Below are positions 12,121 to 22,274 of a stretch of DNA of 64,000 bases, piece by piece. A program made the translations under genes and the position numbers. The notes under the pieces were generated by a model. That model saw nothing but the letters and a program-made list of their open reading frames with translations. It searched no databases and was not told the DNA's origin. This stretch comes from Kalaharituber pfeilii (Eukaryota > Ascomycota > Pezizomycetes > Pezizales > Pezizaceae). The number at the start of each line of letters is the position of its first letter. Within the stretch, counting starts at the first letter, position 1. Location of the stretch: the NCBI GenBank assembly GCA_015179045.1, contig WHUZ01000087.1, forward strand, positions 124,001 to 188,000. Reading direction: 5' to 3'.

Positions 12121-13108
12121 ATGCTGGCAGGTTGGGCCCTCTATTCCTGTCAAGTTCACCTCATCTCATGCCGTTAGGTCGGGCCGGCCATACGTGTCAA
12201 ATGTCACCTCATTATGCACTGTCGGTTCGGGCTAGCTCTACAGGTCAAATTCAGCTCATTCTACCTCAGCTTCTTCTGCCACATATTACGCCGGCAGGTC
12301 AGATCTGCCATACCTGTCAAATTCAGCTCATTCTACGCCATCACGTTGGGCCTACAATACCTGTCAAATTGAGCTTATTCTTTTTCATCTCATGCCATCT
12401 CATCCCATCTCGTACCTTGGGCATGCCATACGTCTCAAACTTATCTCATATTTGCATTGTAGGCTCGGGGCGGCCATACCTGTCAAATTTAGCTCATTCT
12501 ACCACATCTTGCACCGTCATGTCGGGCCAGCTATATGTGTCAACTTCAGCTCATTCTGCATCATCTCGTGCCGACAGCCCGGGCCTGCAATTCGTATGAA
12601 AATTCAGCTCGTTCTGGTTCACCTCACACCGTTGAATAGGGCCTGCATTCCGTGTGAAATTCACCTCATTCTGGCTCACCTCACGCCGTTGAATAGGGCC
12701 TGCAATACGTGTGAAATTCAGCTCATTCTGACTTATCTCACGTCGTCGAATAGGGCCTGCCAAACCTGTCGAGTTTAGCTCATTCTACAGCATCTCGTGC
12801 CGGCAGGTTAGGCCCGTCATACCTGTCAAATTCAGCTCATGGTGCCTGATCTCGCGCTGTTATGTCAGGCCGGCTATACATGCCAAGTTTAGCTTATTCT
12901 GCTTCATCTCGTGGGCCGGCCATACCTGTCAACTTTCTCACGCCGTTGTTAGGTTGGGCCTTCTATGCCTGTCAAATTCAGCTCACTCTACCTCATCTCA
13001 TAGCGACAGGTGGGGCCTGCTATACCTGTAAAATTGAGTTCATTCTTCTTCACCTGAGGCCGTGGGGCCAGACCTACCATATCTCTTAAATTCAACTCAT
13101 TCTGCCAC

Positions 13109-13165
13109 CCTGCCATGGCGAACAGCTGTAAGCGGGGTTATGTGAGATAAAAAAAAAAAAAAAAA
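13109..13165 (+). mobile_element. F2 short copy with 14-bp TSD
   Basis: Begins CCTGCCATGGCGAACAGC and ends GGGGTTATGTGAGAT plus poly-A. TSD AACTCATTCTGCCAC at about 13094-13108, repeated after the tail at 13165-13179. The body is only about 45 nt. Confidence 0.9.
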
Positions 13166-13369
13166 ACTCATTCTGCCACATCTCATGCTATCAGGCCGGA
13201 CCTGTCATATCTATGTAATAAATCGGTCTGGATCAGGTCAGGGTAGAGGATCCAGGTACAGGACGGGCGGCAGGCCGCAGGCGCCGGGGCCATTTCACAG
13301 CAGAGGCAGAGGCAGAGGCAGAGGCAGAGGCGGTCGGAGCTATGTGATACCGAGAGGTAGATGTATTTG

Positions 13370-13605
13370 AAAGTTAAATACACATACAAGTTGTTGCGTG
13401 GAGAGGCAAGAGGGAGGAGGGGGGAGGGCCTCTTTATAGAAAGCCCTCGGTGGCAAATCCAAGCAAACAAGCAAACGAGCAAACAAACAAAAGAAGTACA
13501 TGGAAAACCAAGGAAACGACTGGAAGTACATGGAAGGCCAAGGATATGACTGGAAGCAGGTAGAACCATCAGGAATATCCGGGAATAAGCTCGGCGATAC
13601 CTCTG
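13370..13605 (-). repeat. copy of a TATA-containing repeat also at 52605-52840
   Basis: On the minus strand this reads GGTATCGCCGAGC, CCCGGATATTCCTGA, CTTCCAGTCATATCCTTGG, a TTTG-rich tract and CTATAAAGAGGC. The same order occurs on the plus strand at 52605-52840, upstream of LINE ORF1 remains. It may be a LINE 5' UTR/promoter fragment. A (GGCAGA)n tract precedes it at about 13300-13330. Confidence 0.65.
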
Positions 13606-13647
13606 GTGGATTCCGGAGTCTTCTAGCAGGTTCTAGGGCTTTCCGGC

Positions 13648-13750
13648 GTTAAGCCTGCCTCCGGGCTTTGAGGGTCTAGACCCAGGGGCCCTGCCATGGC
13701 GAACAGCTACAAGCGGGGTCACGTGAAATAAAAAAAAAAAAAAAAAAAAA
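13648..13750 (+). mobile_element. F2 copy, long tail form, with 12-bp TSD
   Basis: Starts GTTAAGCCTGCCTCCGGGC, contains the palindromic hairpin GGGTCTAGACCC (13672-13683), then CCCTGCCATGGCGAACAGC and poly-A. TSD GGGCTTTCCGGC at 13636-13647 and 13751-13762. Confidence 0.92.
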
Positions 13751-13799
13751 GGGCTTTCCGGCAGGTTCTACGGCTTTCCGGCAGGTTCTGGGGATCCGG

Positions 13800-14010
13800 G
13801 TTCTTCTAGCAGATTCTGGCAGGTTCTCGGGTTCGGGTTGTTAAGCGATGACCGGGATGCTGGCGGCCATGTTATGACGAGTTGCGAGGGAGTCAGGGTC
13901 AGCTGCACGTGTAAGAGTACTGGCATGTAGTATGTTGATTGCCAGTATAGGACCGGGGCTGGGGGGTCTTGAGCGAGGGTCCAGGTTGGATTATTACAAT
14001 CTATCAAATT
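13800..14010. repeat. dispersed repeat shared with 50430-50560
   Basis: AGGACCGGGGCTGGGGGGTC and neighbouring blocks recur in inverse orientation around 50440-50540 (CCCCCCAGCCCCGGTTC, ACACGTGCGGCTGACCCTGA). No coding content was recognised. Probably a decayed transposon shared by both loci. Confidence 0.5.
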
Positions 14011-14197
14011 CAATGCTGGCGAGAGAGACTTGTCATAATTGTTAAGTTGAGCTCAGGTTGCTGGACTACTTGGCACTTCAGCCCTTTAGCTTAGGCGCAA
14101 GCTATGTCAAATGCAACTGGGTTCAATCCGGCGCGAGGCGTAACCAGCAGTACTTACGACGAGTAGCCGCGATTCCTGTAACTATAGTACTATAATA

Positions 14198-14298
14198 GCC
14201 GACAGTAGGTCTGAGCCGATGGCAGGTCTGAGCCGACAGCAGGTCTGAGCCGACAGCAGGTCTGAGCCGACGGCAGGTCTGAGCCGACGTCAGGTCTT
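14198..14298 (+). repeat. 17-bp tandem repeat, 5-6 units
   Basis: Units of GGTCTGAGCCGACAGCA with single changes, followed by a degenerate end (GTCAGGTCTTGG). Confidence 0.9.
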
Positions 14299-14361
14299 GG
14301 CATTTTGACCGAATTTCTTGGCAATATGACCGAATTGGGACGAAAAACACTGGGCAGGTTG

Positions 14362-14423
14362 TTTTTTTTTGTTTTTTTTTTTAATTCACGTGACCCCGCT
14401 CGTAGCTGTTCGCCATGGCAGGG
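14362..14423 (-). mobile_element. F2 short copy with 14-bp TSD
   Basis: Poly-T, then CACGTGACCCCGCTCGTAGC and GTTCGCCATGGCAGGG. TSD CACTGGGCAG(G/C)TTG at 14348-14361 and 14424-14437. On the minus strand the copy begins at CCCTGCC. Confidence 0.9.
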
Positions 14424-14479
14424 CACTGGGCAGCTTGTAACCAACCCATACACTCCTCAGCAAGCTGAGTTCGCTCCTG

Positions 14480-14642
14480 GGTATATTAAGTATTTACAGT
14501 TTATGAAACCTTGCACTGGCTAAGCATTTTAGCGAGCTGTCAAGAAAAACACTAGCATGATCTTGGCTCGTTTGAGCTCGAGCTAGCTCGTACAAGCTCG
14601 GGCTCGAGCTGGCTCGAGCTGGCTCGGCTCGTGCCGCTCACT
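14480..14642. mobile_element. end fragment of a hAT-like MITE
   Basis: It contains GTTTATGAAACCTTGCACTG, AAACACTAGCATGATCTTGG and a terminal GCTCGTGCCGCTCACTA. It matches the right half of the MITE at 49608-49937. The left TIR is absent here. It interrupts the LINE fragment that follows. Confidence 0.7.
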
Positions 14643-14644
14643 AT

Positions 14645-14776
14645 AATGTGAGCCTTCACCCACATCAGCTTGACGTCTCCTCCCTTCCTTTTTCTTTCTG
14701 CAATGGCATCCACTACCTTCTTCAAGTCCCCGGTTCGTGCTTTTCCTAGCCTTTCCACCTTTCTCATCACCGCAAT
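14645..14776 (-). mobile_element. LINE RNase H fragment between two DNA transposons
   Basis: The minus strand reads RKVERLGKARTGDLKKVVDA and KGGDVKLMWVKAHI, the RNase H segment of the Tad-like LINE (compare the 21350-21510 region). It is cut on one side by the hAT-like MITE and on the other by the CAATGAATCC element, so both inserted into an already present LINE. Confidence 0.75.
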
Positions 14777-14875
14777 CAATGAATCCAACAGGCCAGGCCA
14801 GGCCCAGAATTTCACGGTCCAGGCCAGTCCAGGCCTTCTGTTGGCCTGGCCTGGCCTGGCCTGTTGGATTCATTG
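14777..14875. mobile_element. 99-bp MITE with CAATGAATCCAACAGGCC ends
   Basis: The left end CAATGAATCCAACAGGCC and its inverse at the right end (to 14875) enclose GGCCTGGCC repeats. The same TIR bounds the 1.2-kb element at 49034-50240. I cannot define the TSD. Confidence 0.7.
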
Positions 14876-14968
14876 GTCAATAGGCGAAGGACGAAGAGGT
14901 TTTCCATACACTACTACAATCACTCATATTCACTACTTCAAGTTAATTTTCATTTTTCATTTTCTCAT

Positions 14969-15041
14969 ATGTACTTAACAACGCCATAGCCCTCAGGGCG
15001 GCAAGCGTGTAATGAAATTAAAAAAGAAAAAAAAAAAAAAA
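14969..15041 (+). mobile_element. F1 copy with variant hairpin
   Basis: TACTTAACAACGCCATAGCCC, then GGGCGGCAAGCGTGTAATG and an A-rich tail. The outer stem is ACGC/GCGT instead of TCGC/GCGA, a paired change. The TSD is unclear. Confidence 0.75.
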
Positions 15042-15839
15042 CAACCGACGAACCTAAGCAAATGGAAATCGCTGAAAAGGCTTCGAGAACGCTCTCGATT
15101 CCTATGCAACTTCCGCCAGATATCCCAGAGTAACACGATATTTTACAAGAAAGCTTCACAAGCTCCATAAAACAATGAGAATTGTCGCAAAGGAAATATA
15201 CCCTCACTTAACCCACCAAATCCCCCACAATTCCTAGCAATTAGACTATCGCTCCTAAGAAGCCTATGCTAAAAAACCGATTTCGGGATTGGTTTGTTCC
15301 CAAAAATGCACAACTAACAGCTGATCAAAATAAAATGTCGGCGTCAAAACTCGTCCCTTCCGTCAAACCAGTTTTCCGGAAATGTCACTCGGAGCTTCTC
15401 GTTCAAAGGCCGCACCGTCGATACGCAGTACAGCGCGGACAATGTGGTTCATGCCATCAACTCACGTATGAATAATTGCATGGTTTCAGATTCTTCGCAA
15501 GTCTTTCTCGGCGTGCTGAAGGCTCAGCAGCATCCACACTTTCGCACGGGGTACCGGTATCTAGAGCTGGCGGAACGAAGTCTCAAGCGCAGTCTCAATC
15601 AATGGTCAAATATCAAGGGAAGGGTCTTCAATTGTCTTGCTTCAGTGCGAGTCCTCCATACAGTCCTATCTACATACAATTTATAGACCACCTTCGCCTT
15701 CCATTCAAACATCCACATCTCGCTTCTTAAATGTAACTCTCTTCCTCATCCTACGCATGTATCATCATGTGGCCTTACCGATGAGTACCGCTCCGGGCCG
15801 CATTTGGCCTTATTCTTTCCATCGGTACCGTGGTTACCA
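15042..15839. other. unassigned region
   Basis: One plus-strand frame around 15375-15540 reads GNVTRSFSFKGRTVDTQYSA then DNVVHAINSRMNNC. It looks more protein-like than its surroundings, but I cannot match it to a family or find clear splice sites. Treat as unknown. Confidence 0.2.
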
Positions 15840-15852
15840 CCACATCGGGTTC

Positions 15853-15957
15853 TTTTTTTTTTTTTTTTTTTTTTTTTATTTCACGTGACCCCGCTCGCAG
15901 CTGTTCGCCATGGCAGGGCCCCTGGGTCTAGACCCTCAAAGCCCGGAGGCAGGCTTG
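15853..15957 (-). mobile_element. F2 copy, long tail form, with 13-bp TSD
   Basis: Poly-T, CACGTGACCCCGCTCGCAGC, the GGGTCTAGACCC hairpin and GCCCGGAGGCAGGCTTG. TSD CCACATCGGGTTC at 15840-15852 and 15958-15970. It inserted about 30 bp from the same kind of start as the 13648 copy. Confidence 0.92.
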
Positions 15958-16111
15958 CCACATCGGGTTCAACGCCAGACGGACGGCTGTGACGAATTGC
16001 CATCAAAGGCAGGGACTCGATACGGCAACTGAAGAAGAATGTACCAAATGTGTACCATATATGAAACAGCAGTATATGATCCGGATGGCAGGATTAGGAA
16101 AGATTTGAGAT

Positions 16112-16167
16112 TTTTTTTTTTTTTTTTTTTTATTTCATTAATCGCATGCCGCCTATGGCTATGGCGA
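16112..16167 (-). mobile_element. F1 copy with 13-bp TSD
   Basis: Poly-T, CATTAATCGCATGCCGCC. TSD AAAGATTTGAGAT at 16099-16111 and 16168-16180. One pair has been lost from the inner stem on both sides (GCC/GGC instead of GCCC/GGGC). Confidence 0.9.
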
Positions 16168-16663
16168 AAAGATTTGAGATACGGCCGGAGAATACATTAT
16201 TGCTAGTCAAGAAAATGCGTTTACACGCAAAAACACAGGTATCCAGCGAGGAGAAAACTTGGACTTGTTAAGTGTTTCGATATTGATAAGGAGGTATGGC
16301 GCAAGGTGGAAGAGAGATGAGAGGGCGCATTGGAGCGAGTGGTCAAGAATGGATGACCGGGAGGTGCCGCAGCGAATAATAGTATATTATGCAATTCTTG
16401 CTTGCTGAAGGTGTTTTCTATGGAAAAAAGCAATTGTTTCACCGTGTGATACACGTGATACTCATTCTCCGCTAGCTAAAGCATAAACGAACGAAATAAT
16501 AATGTGCATCATGTGGCAAGTCATCATCATTTTCCAAACTACGAACAGAATCATAAAATGAATACCCAGACATCCGCATCGCTCACACATATTCCACTAA
16601 CCCTATTCTAATACTCCAATCATTTCCAAAGTGAAGCCCTTAGCCCACTTTCAGCCAGCTCTG
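16168..16663. other. non-coding, 3' flank of the BTB/H-lectin gene
   Basis: I see no gene. This AT-rich stretch probably includes the 3' UTR of the minus-strand gene starting beyond it. Confidence 0.3.
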
Positions 16664-18394
16664 CTATACAGGTGTTCCTGCACTCGGGTCCTCTTCAAGA
16701 TTGGAATCAAAAGCCAGATATCCCAGCCCTGTTGAGTACATTTTTGTACCATACCAAGTGTTTGCACGCCACATGAACCTGTATTGATTGGTCTCCGAGC
16801 CCTCGACAACCTCTGTCCGAAGCCTGAAGGTTTGGCCACACGGGAAAGCACATGCATGAAGACTAAGGAAGATCTTGGGTGTGGTTCTGAAAACTGCCTA
16901 ATAGGATTCGAAATTATTTTAGTATCCGAGTAGCCTTATAGCTCTAGGAGAAATTGAATGTGGAGGACAATGCGTTTCTAGAAACTTACCTCTCCAACAA
17001 ATGACTTGTACCATGCATTATTTTGCTGAGGATTCTCCCAAGACCTGAACTGCATTGTGTTCACTACTCCACTGGTGATGGCTGGAGTGCCCTCCGGATA
17101 TGCAACCCATGTTACTCCCAAACCCAATACAATAGTGTCTGCCCATGTCGACAACTTCAGTGTGAACCCCTTCTCAGTTGCATTAATTGCTTCAGTTTGA
17201 ACATTCCAATCATAATTCTTATCAAAATGAATCCCATTCACAAATGTCACTATTTTCGCATTTCGGACAAATGGTTGCGGGAACTGGATTGGGATGAGCT
17301 TGGGCCCACCTGCTTTAGTAAGTTGTTCAGTCATGTTGTAAGTGCCAGTGCGGAGGACTTGGTGGTCTGCAGGAATCTCTAGCCAGCTACACCAGGCACC
17401 ATGGGTAATAGTAGTACCGGAGTCAAAAATGGTATTGTAAGTTGGGTTGAGGTGTTTTTCAACCCATTGGTAGGAAGTATAAAGTTTGAGGTCATCAGCA
17501 GGGTCGGCATCGATGCCGGTAAGTGCCAAGGCAAGGGAGGGTAGCGGAAGCTGTGCTGTGTTGAGTTTGGTCCAGTAGATGGAGCCACGAGGGGTTTTGG
17601 GGTTCCCCTGTGCCCAGGTATGGATGTTAATTGTTGACATTCTTGGAGCAGGTAGTGTATGTGGTGTGAGCCTTAATAAAACAATTGCTACATCTGGATA
17701 TTCTCTAATCAAAGAGGCGAACTCTGGGAGATGGCGAATACTGGGCAGCGTTGAAGTCATGTATTGTAAAAGGTAATCTGCAAGGTCTTCATTCAAACTC
17801 GGAAGGTTTCCTATGGCATATCTTGCAGCTTCCATCAACATTGTCGGTGTAAAACTGGTCTCGGATACCTGTCTTTGCTTAAGGAGTGTCTTGAGTTTGC
17901 CAAAATAAAACGTTTTAAGCTCCTGAACATCGAATCGGTCCGCTAGGACATAGAGCTTCGTATATATCAGGAGGGCACTGCCTGGGTTCTCAAACTCATC
18001 TCTAGTGAAGCACATTGCAGGCGTTCATGCAATCAATGGAAATGTTAGCCTTAGACGTCAGAAGATATACTAATGTTGAGCCGTCTTGTAAGCTACAGCG
18101 GGTGATTGCATTCTATGCAAAGAATCAAGGAGAACGTTACATGGTGTGTTCCTTCAAATATGCCCATTGCAGGAATTTCTGTAACGTAACTGTATCAACT
18201 TCCCTAAGTAACATCTCTCCCATCACCTGGTTGTCCGTGTGCTGCCGCCACTTTGGTGACAACCCAGCCAATAATTCCTTGTGAATGTAATATGCAGAGC
18301 CATCATCTAGAATAATTTTAAAAAGCGGGCTTTGAAGTACATTCCGGTTTAACGAGGCATATGCATTCATAGCTGCAGTATTATATCCTGACAT
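16664..18394 (-). CDS. BTB/POZ protein with H-type-lectin-like domains, copy 1
   Basis: Exons 18141-18394, 18001-16990 and 16897-16664 (introns 139 and 92 nt) give 499 aa in frame. The N-terminus is a BTB/POZ domain (SPLFKIILDDGSAYYIHKEL; VDTVTLQKFLQWAY; then IYTKLYVLADRFDVQELKTF). After a middle segment come two H-type-lectin-like stretches: FVRNAKIVTFVNGIHFDKNY with GFTLKLSTWADTIVLGLGVT, and the last-exon VFRTTPKIFLSLHAC with RFMWRANTW..YSTGLGYLAF. BTB domains dimerise or recruit cullin-3 ligases; H-type lectins bind GalNAc-type glycans. Finding both in one non-secreted protein is unusual. The paralogue's extra first exon exists here too (18560-18589, MEEQSASTSK), but a 1-nt deletion near 18401-18411 breaks that reading. 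I therefore start at the internal ATG at 18394. Confidence 0.75.
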
Positions 18395-18473
18395 CGAGCT
18401 AGTTTCTCGTCCTGTAATTATTTAGTTTCTTGATTTAACTCACTATTTTTATTGTTACAAGCAATCAATAAAA

Positions 18474-18530
18474 TGAATCGCCATAGCCCGTGGGCAGCAT
18501 GCGATCAATAAAACATAAAAGGAAAAAAAA
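18474..18530 (+). mobile_element. F1 copy
   Basis: AATCGCCATAGCCCGTGGGC, GCATGCGATCAATAAAA and an A-rich tail. The ATCGC/GCGAT stem is kept. It lies between the first two exons proposed for BTB/H-lectin copy 1. No clear TSD. Confidence 0.65.
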
Positions 18531-18589
18531 CATCCATAAAATAAACAATCCCACCTCACCTTTGACGTTGATGCTGATTGTTCCTCCAT

Positions 18590-19194
18590 TTCTGCCCCGC
18601 AATGTAGGTGCTGATGCTTTCTTGTCAACTTTTGAGGTGACAGTGAGACTGATATTTTCCCGAAGCTTAGGGCAGAGCCTTCAGAGGATACTCGCGAAAG
18701 GTACGTGCGGAGATATGCAAGGGGCAGTCAGGCCTTCAGCCTTGGCATTCGAATCCCTTCTCTTACTACAGTGAATGCGGTAATGATGTGACAAGCCCTC
18801 TTGGCACTCTTCCCCATGCACCCTGCCATCATATTACTTGCTGGTGGTATGACAATTATTCAAATCGTATGCTATTAGGTCAATTTGATGTCAGTACATC
18901 AGATTCTACAGTTTTAATTACGAAAAAGTCAAATCTGAGATTCATGATCAAATCCATTTTTCTCCACACTTAGAAAAGACCTTATTAATATACTCATTCT
19001 GACCTCTTGTCTCCGAAAAACATGAAAATACTATAGAAAGTCAAAAGCATCATTCGCTCAGCCCTGGCCTACTCAGGTGTAGTCAGTCTTTTCCTGTAGC
19101 AATTGTTGTTGAAACATTACCTTCCTAGCACCCATGTTGCAGTTACGCATATATAGTTCTTACCTATGACGGTTTCTATGTTTCGTTACATTTA
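18590..19194. other. non-coding, upstream of BTB/H-lectin copy 1
   Basis: Probably the promoter side of the minus-strand gene. I see no other gene or repeat. Confidence 0.3.
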
Positions 19195-19199
19195 TATGC

Positions 19200-19469
19200 T
19201 GTTGAAGATTATGCGACACACAAGAACCGAGACTATGAACCGAGATTATGAACCGAGATTATGGTATAAGGTTATTTCATGAGATGAGGAATCTACGTTG
19301 TGGATACGTGTTGTAATAATGAGCAACCTTAATACTCGCACAATTTTCTAGCAGCTCATGTCTATAAATAGGTGGATGTTAGGAGCACATATCGCACATC
19401 TAATACACAAGTTATAAGAGTGAACAATACTATACGAAGTCTACTACATAAATCTAGATATTTTCTTCA
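19200..19469 (+). mobile_element. solo LTR (Copia-like), 270 bp
   Basis: Begins TGTTGAAGATTATGCGACAC and ends ATATTTTCTTCA (TG...CA). It is flanked by a 5-bp TSD TATGC at 19195-19199 and 19470-19474. An LTR promoter-like TATAAATA lies at about 19362. It contains a short ATGAACCGAGATT tandem repeat. No internal retroelement sequence is nearby, so LTR-LTR recombination is likely. Confidence 0.8.
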
Positions 19470-19734
19470 TATGCATGCTTATTACGTCGTATATGATTCA
19501 AGTCTCAATAACTACTTTGCGGCTCTGGTACAGATTTATTGTTTATTTTTTAATATATCAGTATATTACTCGCATGCTGCCTTTCTGCCACAGATGATTC
19601 CTACATCTTTCTGACTCGTCATGGTTTTATGGTCATTCTGTAGTGCGACGCCTCTCATATATTTCGGCATTGCTTGTGAGGCGGCATACGAATTAAAAAA
19701 AAAGTAAAATTACTCAGCAAAAGTCATGGTGATC

Positions 19735-20100
19735 GTTGATTTCTTGGCATCACAAAATGCTTGTTGCGGAACTTCGTATTCCATAGAGCTTTGAGGCTGC
19801 GGGCATTAGGTTCAATTACTGCCTGGAATTGGAAGAATAACGAAAGGCTGCCGAGGAGCGGAAATATGCTGCGGAACAAGCGATAGATTCTGGGGAGGGT
19901 AAATACAGAGGAAAAGAGAAGCACGAACAGAAGGAACATGTAGGTTCCAGAGAGAGCCATAGGGAAGTTGTACATGGAACCGGAGGGAGGGAAAGCTGTG
20001 GTTGACACCGGGAGGAGTGTTTGCGAGAAGGGGGATGCAGTGGGGGTATTATTAGAAAATTCTGAGCCGGAGAGCCCGTCATGTGTACCTGACGCCACAA
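19735..20100 (-). pseudogene. relic resembling a pogo transposase C-terminal region
   Basis: The minus strand reads AVIEPNARSLKALWNTKFRN, close to MVIEPNATTFKALRNGKM in the pogo pseudogene at 62000. The following sequence is not alignable by eye. Low confidence beyond that motif. Confidence 0.35.
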
Positions 20101-20468
20101 AAATGCCGTTGCCATCCTTTCTAGTTCTTCAACCCCCATAATGTTAAGTCCCTCCACTCCTGGGTCACCTGGAGACCTCAAGAAAATGGACGATGATATC
20201 GAAGTGTAGAGATTGACTTAAGAACATGATTTATGTATTTAGAGCTATGCCGCATCCCACATGATCTCTGCATGCAATTTCAGACATTGCTAAATAGAGT
20301 GGTAGAAGATGAATAAGTATTGATAGTTTTCCAGAAGTAGTTCTCTGATTTCGAGAGGTATTGAGTATGTTGAGGAGGAGAGGGAATTTGTCTTGGTGGA
20401 GGATGATAGATTTAGTCAGAAATTTCTGGTTTTGGACTTTTTGTAACTATGATAGTATACTCGGATTC

Positions 20469-20530
20469 CTTTTTATTTTTTATTTTTTTCTAATATCATT
20501 ACTCGCGTGCCGCCCTGGGGCTATGGCGAG
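20469..20530 (-). mobile_element. F1 copy with 12-bp TSD
   Basis: T-rich tail, CATTACTCGCGTGCCGCCC and GGGCTATGGCGAG. TSD ATACT(C/T)GGATTC at 20457-20468 and 20531-20542. The stem is of CTCGC/GCGAG type. Confidence 0.88.
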
Positions 20531-20814
20531 ATACTTGGATTCAGCGATATTGAATTAGCCTTGTAGTATTCAAGATTAACATGTCATATCTGCATCTAGT
20601 GGAGAACGTAACAATATGAAAGCACCAAGACCATAAAGGAAATAAATTTTCCCATTCTGTACAAGTTGGTGATCTGCTTCACAGTCGTATACAGTACTAG
20701 ACGGTGGGGATGTGTTCGGGAACAAGACATACAGTACATGAGCGGCGATATGGGCAATGAAATAATGCCTGTAAGCACTATTGCTATTGGCACTATGACC
20801 TCAAAGCCTGTATG

Positions 20815-22199
20815 TTCTCGCCTGGACGGGGCGCAGGCGAGGGCGATCGTCCGGGAAGTGGAAGCACCGTCGGAGCTAGCGGAGCTATGCACGACGGACT
20901 TCAGGCCGGGGAATGAGGAGAGGGAAGAGGAAGCGAGGGACTGGAAGGACTGGGGGGTGCAGTGGGCACTGGGGAAAGAAGACGGGTATGAGGCGGTGTT
21001 GGACCGCTGGCAGAGCCAGTGGTCTAGGTTCTCAGAAGAGGGGGAGGAGATCTCGTGGGGGGGGAAGTGTGAGAAGGGGCAGGTGGAAGTGGTGGAGAGG
21101 CGGAAAGGAGAAGTGGAGACGAGGGGGGAGTGGGAAGTCGCGATCGGGGAAGCTGGAAGAGAAAGGGCGGTCCTTTTCTCCGACGGCAGCAAGATCGAGG
21201 ACAGCAAGGTGGGAGCAGGAGTGTGGGGGAGGTCGGCAGCGGTGGCGGAGGTGGTGGGGAGAACGGCGACGGTTTTCGATGGGGAGGTGAGGGGAGTGAG
21301 AAAGGCGCTGGAGAGTGTAGAGGAGGAGGTCCCTGTACTGATCTGTTTAGACTCTGAGGCTGCCATCATGGCGATCCAGAAGGCAGGCAGGGAGGGAAAG
21401 GGAAAAACCGAGGATGTGAGAAGAGTGGTGGATGCCGTGGCGAGGAGAAAGAAGAAGGGAGGGGACGCGAAACTGATGTGGGTCAAGGCTCATATCGGAA
21501 TTGCAGGGAATGAGAAGGCTGATGAGTGGGCAAAGAAGGGGACGGCGGTGGAAGGGAAAGAGGTGGCCACCGGGAGCGGGGTGCGCCAGAGGATTAAGGC
21601 GTGCAGGAAGGAGAGGAGGGAGGTGGAAGGTTTCGGGAGGGGGAAAGTAATGGAGTGGAATAGGACAGCGCTGTCCAACTTCACAGCATTGCGACCGGAG
21701 AGAGGAAGATGCAGGGTGTGGTTAAAGAGGATGGGAGTGGCGGAATCGGAGAAGTGCAGCTGCGGGGAGGCCCAGACGGGGGCGCACCTAGCCTTCCAGT
21801 GCAGTCAGCAGAGGTTTCGCCCAGAAGGCTTTAGAGAATGGGGGATATGGAGAAGAACTGGAAAAGGACAGCAGAGAATGGGCAGGAGTGGGATGAGTTG
21901 GAAAGGTTCTTCTCCGGGATCAGGTTCTAGGGCGCCGTGCGGTTTGCTGTCGGGGAAGTTTGCTTGCCGGGGTGCGAAAGTGTGGAGAAGAGGGGAGGGG
22001 GGAGAGGGGGAGATATATAGTGGAACCTCCCTGAGGCAGAAACCGGAAGGTCCGTCCGGAGGTTTCTGGAATCAGGTGGTAGAAGTAGATAGAAATTTCT
22101 TTGTTTGTTAAGCCTGTCTCCGGGCTTCGAGGGCTTGCCCAGGGACCCTGCCATGGCCACGTGCTACAAGCGGGGTTATGTGATTTAAAAAAAAAAAAA
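20815..22199 (+). mobile_element. 5'-truncated Tad-like LINE with RNase H domain and F2 tail
   Basis: The coding region runs from 20815 to about 21930. It covers the end of ORF2: a Trp/Glu-rich spacer, RNase H (LFSDGSKIEDSKVGAGVWGR, CLDSEAAIMAIQ, WVKAHIGIAGNEKADEW) and a Cys/His motif CSCGEAQTGAHLAFQC. A missing G near 21840 shifts the frame just before the expected end (ERFFSGIRF, stop about 21930). The 3' UTR carries the F2 tail (GGGCTTGCCC hairpin at 22131-22140, CCCTGCCATGGCCACGTGC) and poly-A. The 9-bp TSD GCCTGTATG lies at 20806-20814 and 22266-22274, outside an F1 tail that follows the LINE tail. This copy links the F2 tail to a LINE. Confidence 0.88.
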
Positions 22200-22265
22200 A
22201 AAAAAAAAATAGCCCATAGGGCGGCACGCGAGTAATGATATATTTAAAAAAAAAAAAAAAAAAAG
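22200..22265 (+). mobile_element. F1 tail following the LINE poly-A
   Basis: ATAGCCCATAGGGCGGCACG, GCGAGTAATGATAT and poly-A, joined directly to the LINE's own poly-A run. The LINE's right-hand TSD comes after this second tail. Confidence 0.85.
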
Positions 22266-22274
22266 GCCTGTATG

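Larger units (their letters stand above)
11540..13230. repeat. satellite-like block of ~65-72 bp units with an orientation switch
   Basis: Units share ATACCTGTCAAATTCAGC then TCATTCT...CATCTCATGCCG(G/T). They run on the minus strand from 11540 to about 11760 and on the plus strand from about 12120 to 13230. A 12-bp minisatellite occupies the turning point. Unit similarity is moderate, with substitutions and missing pieces. An F2 copy has inserted at 13109. Confidence 0.75.

Noticed and set aside
14085..14145. tRNA-like stretch with GGGTTCAATCC
   Set aside because: A short D-arm and weak T-arm can be drawn but the anticodon arm is missing; at most a tRNA relic.
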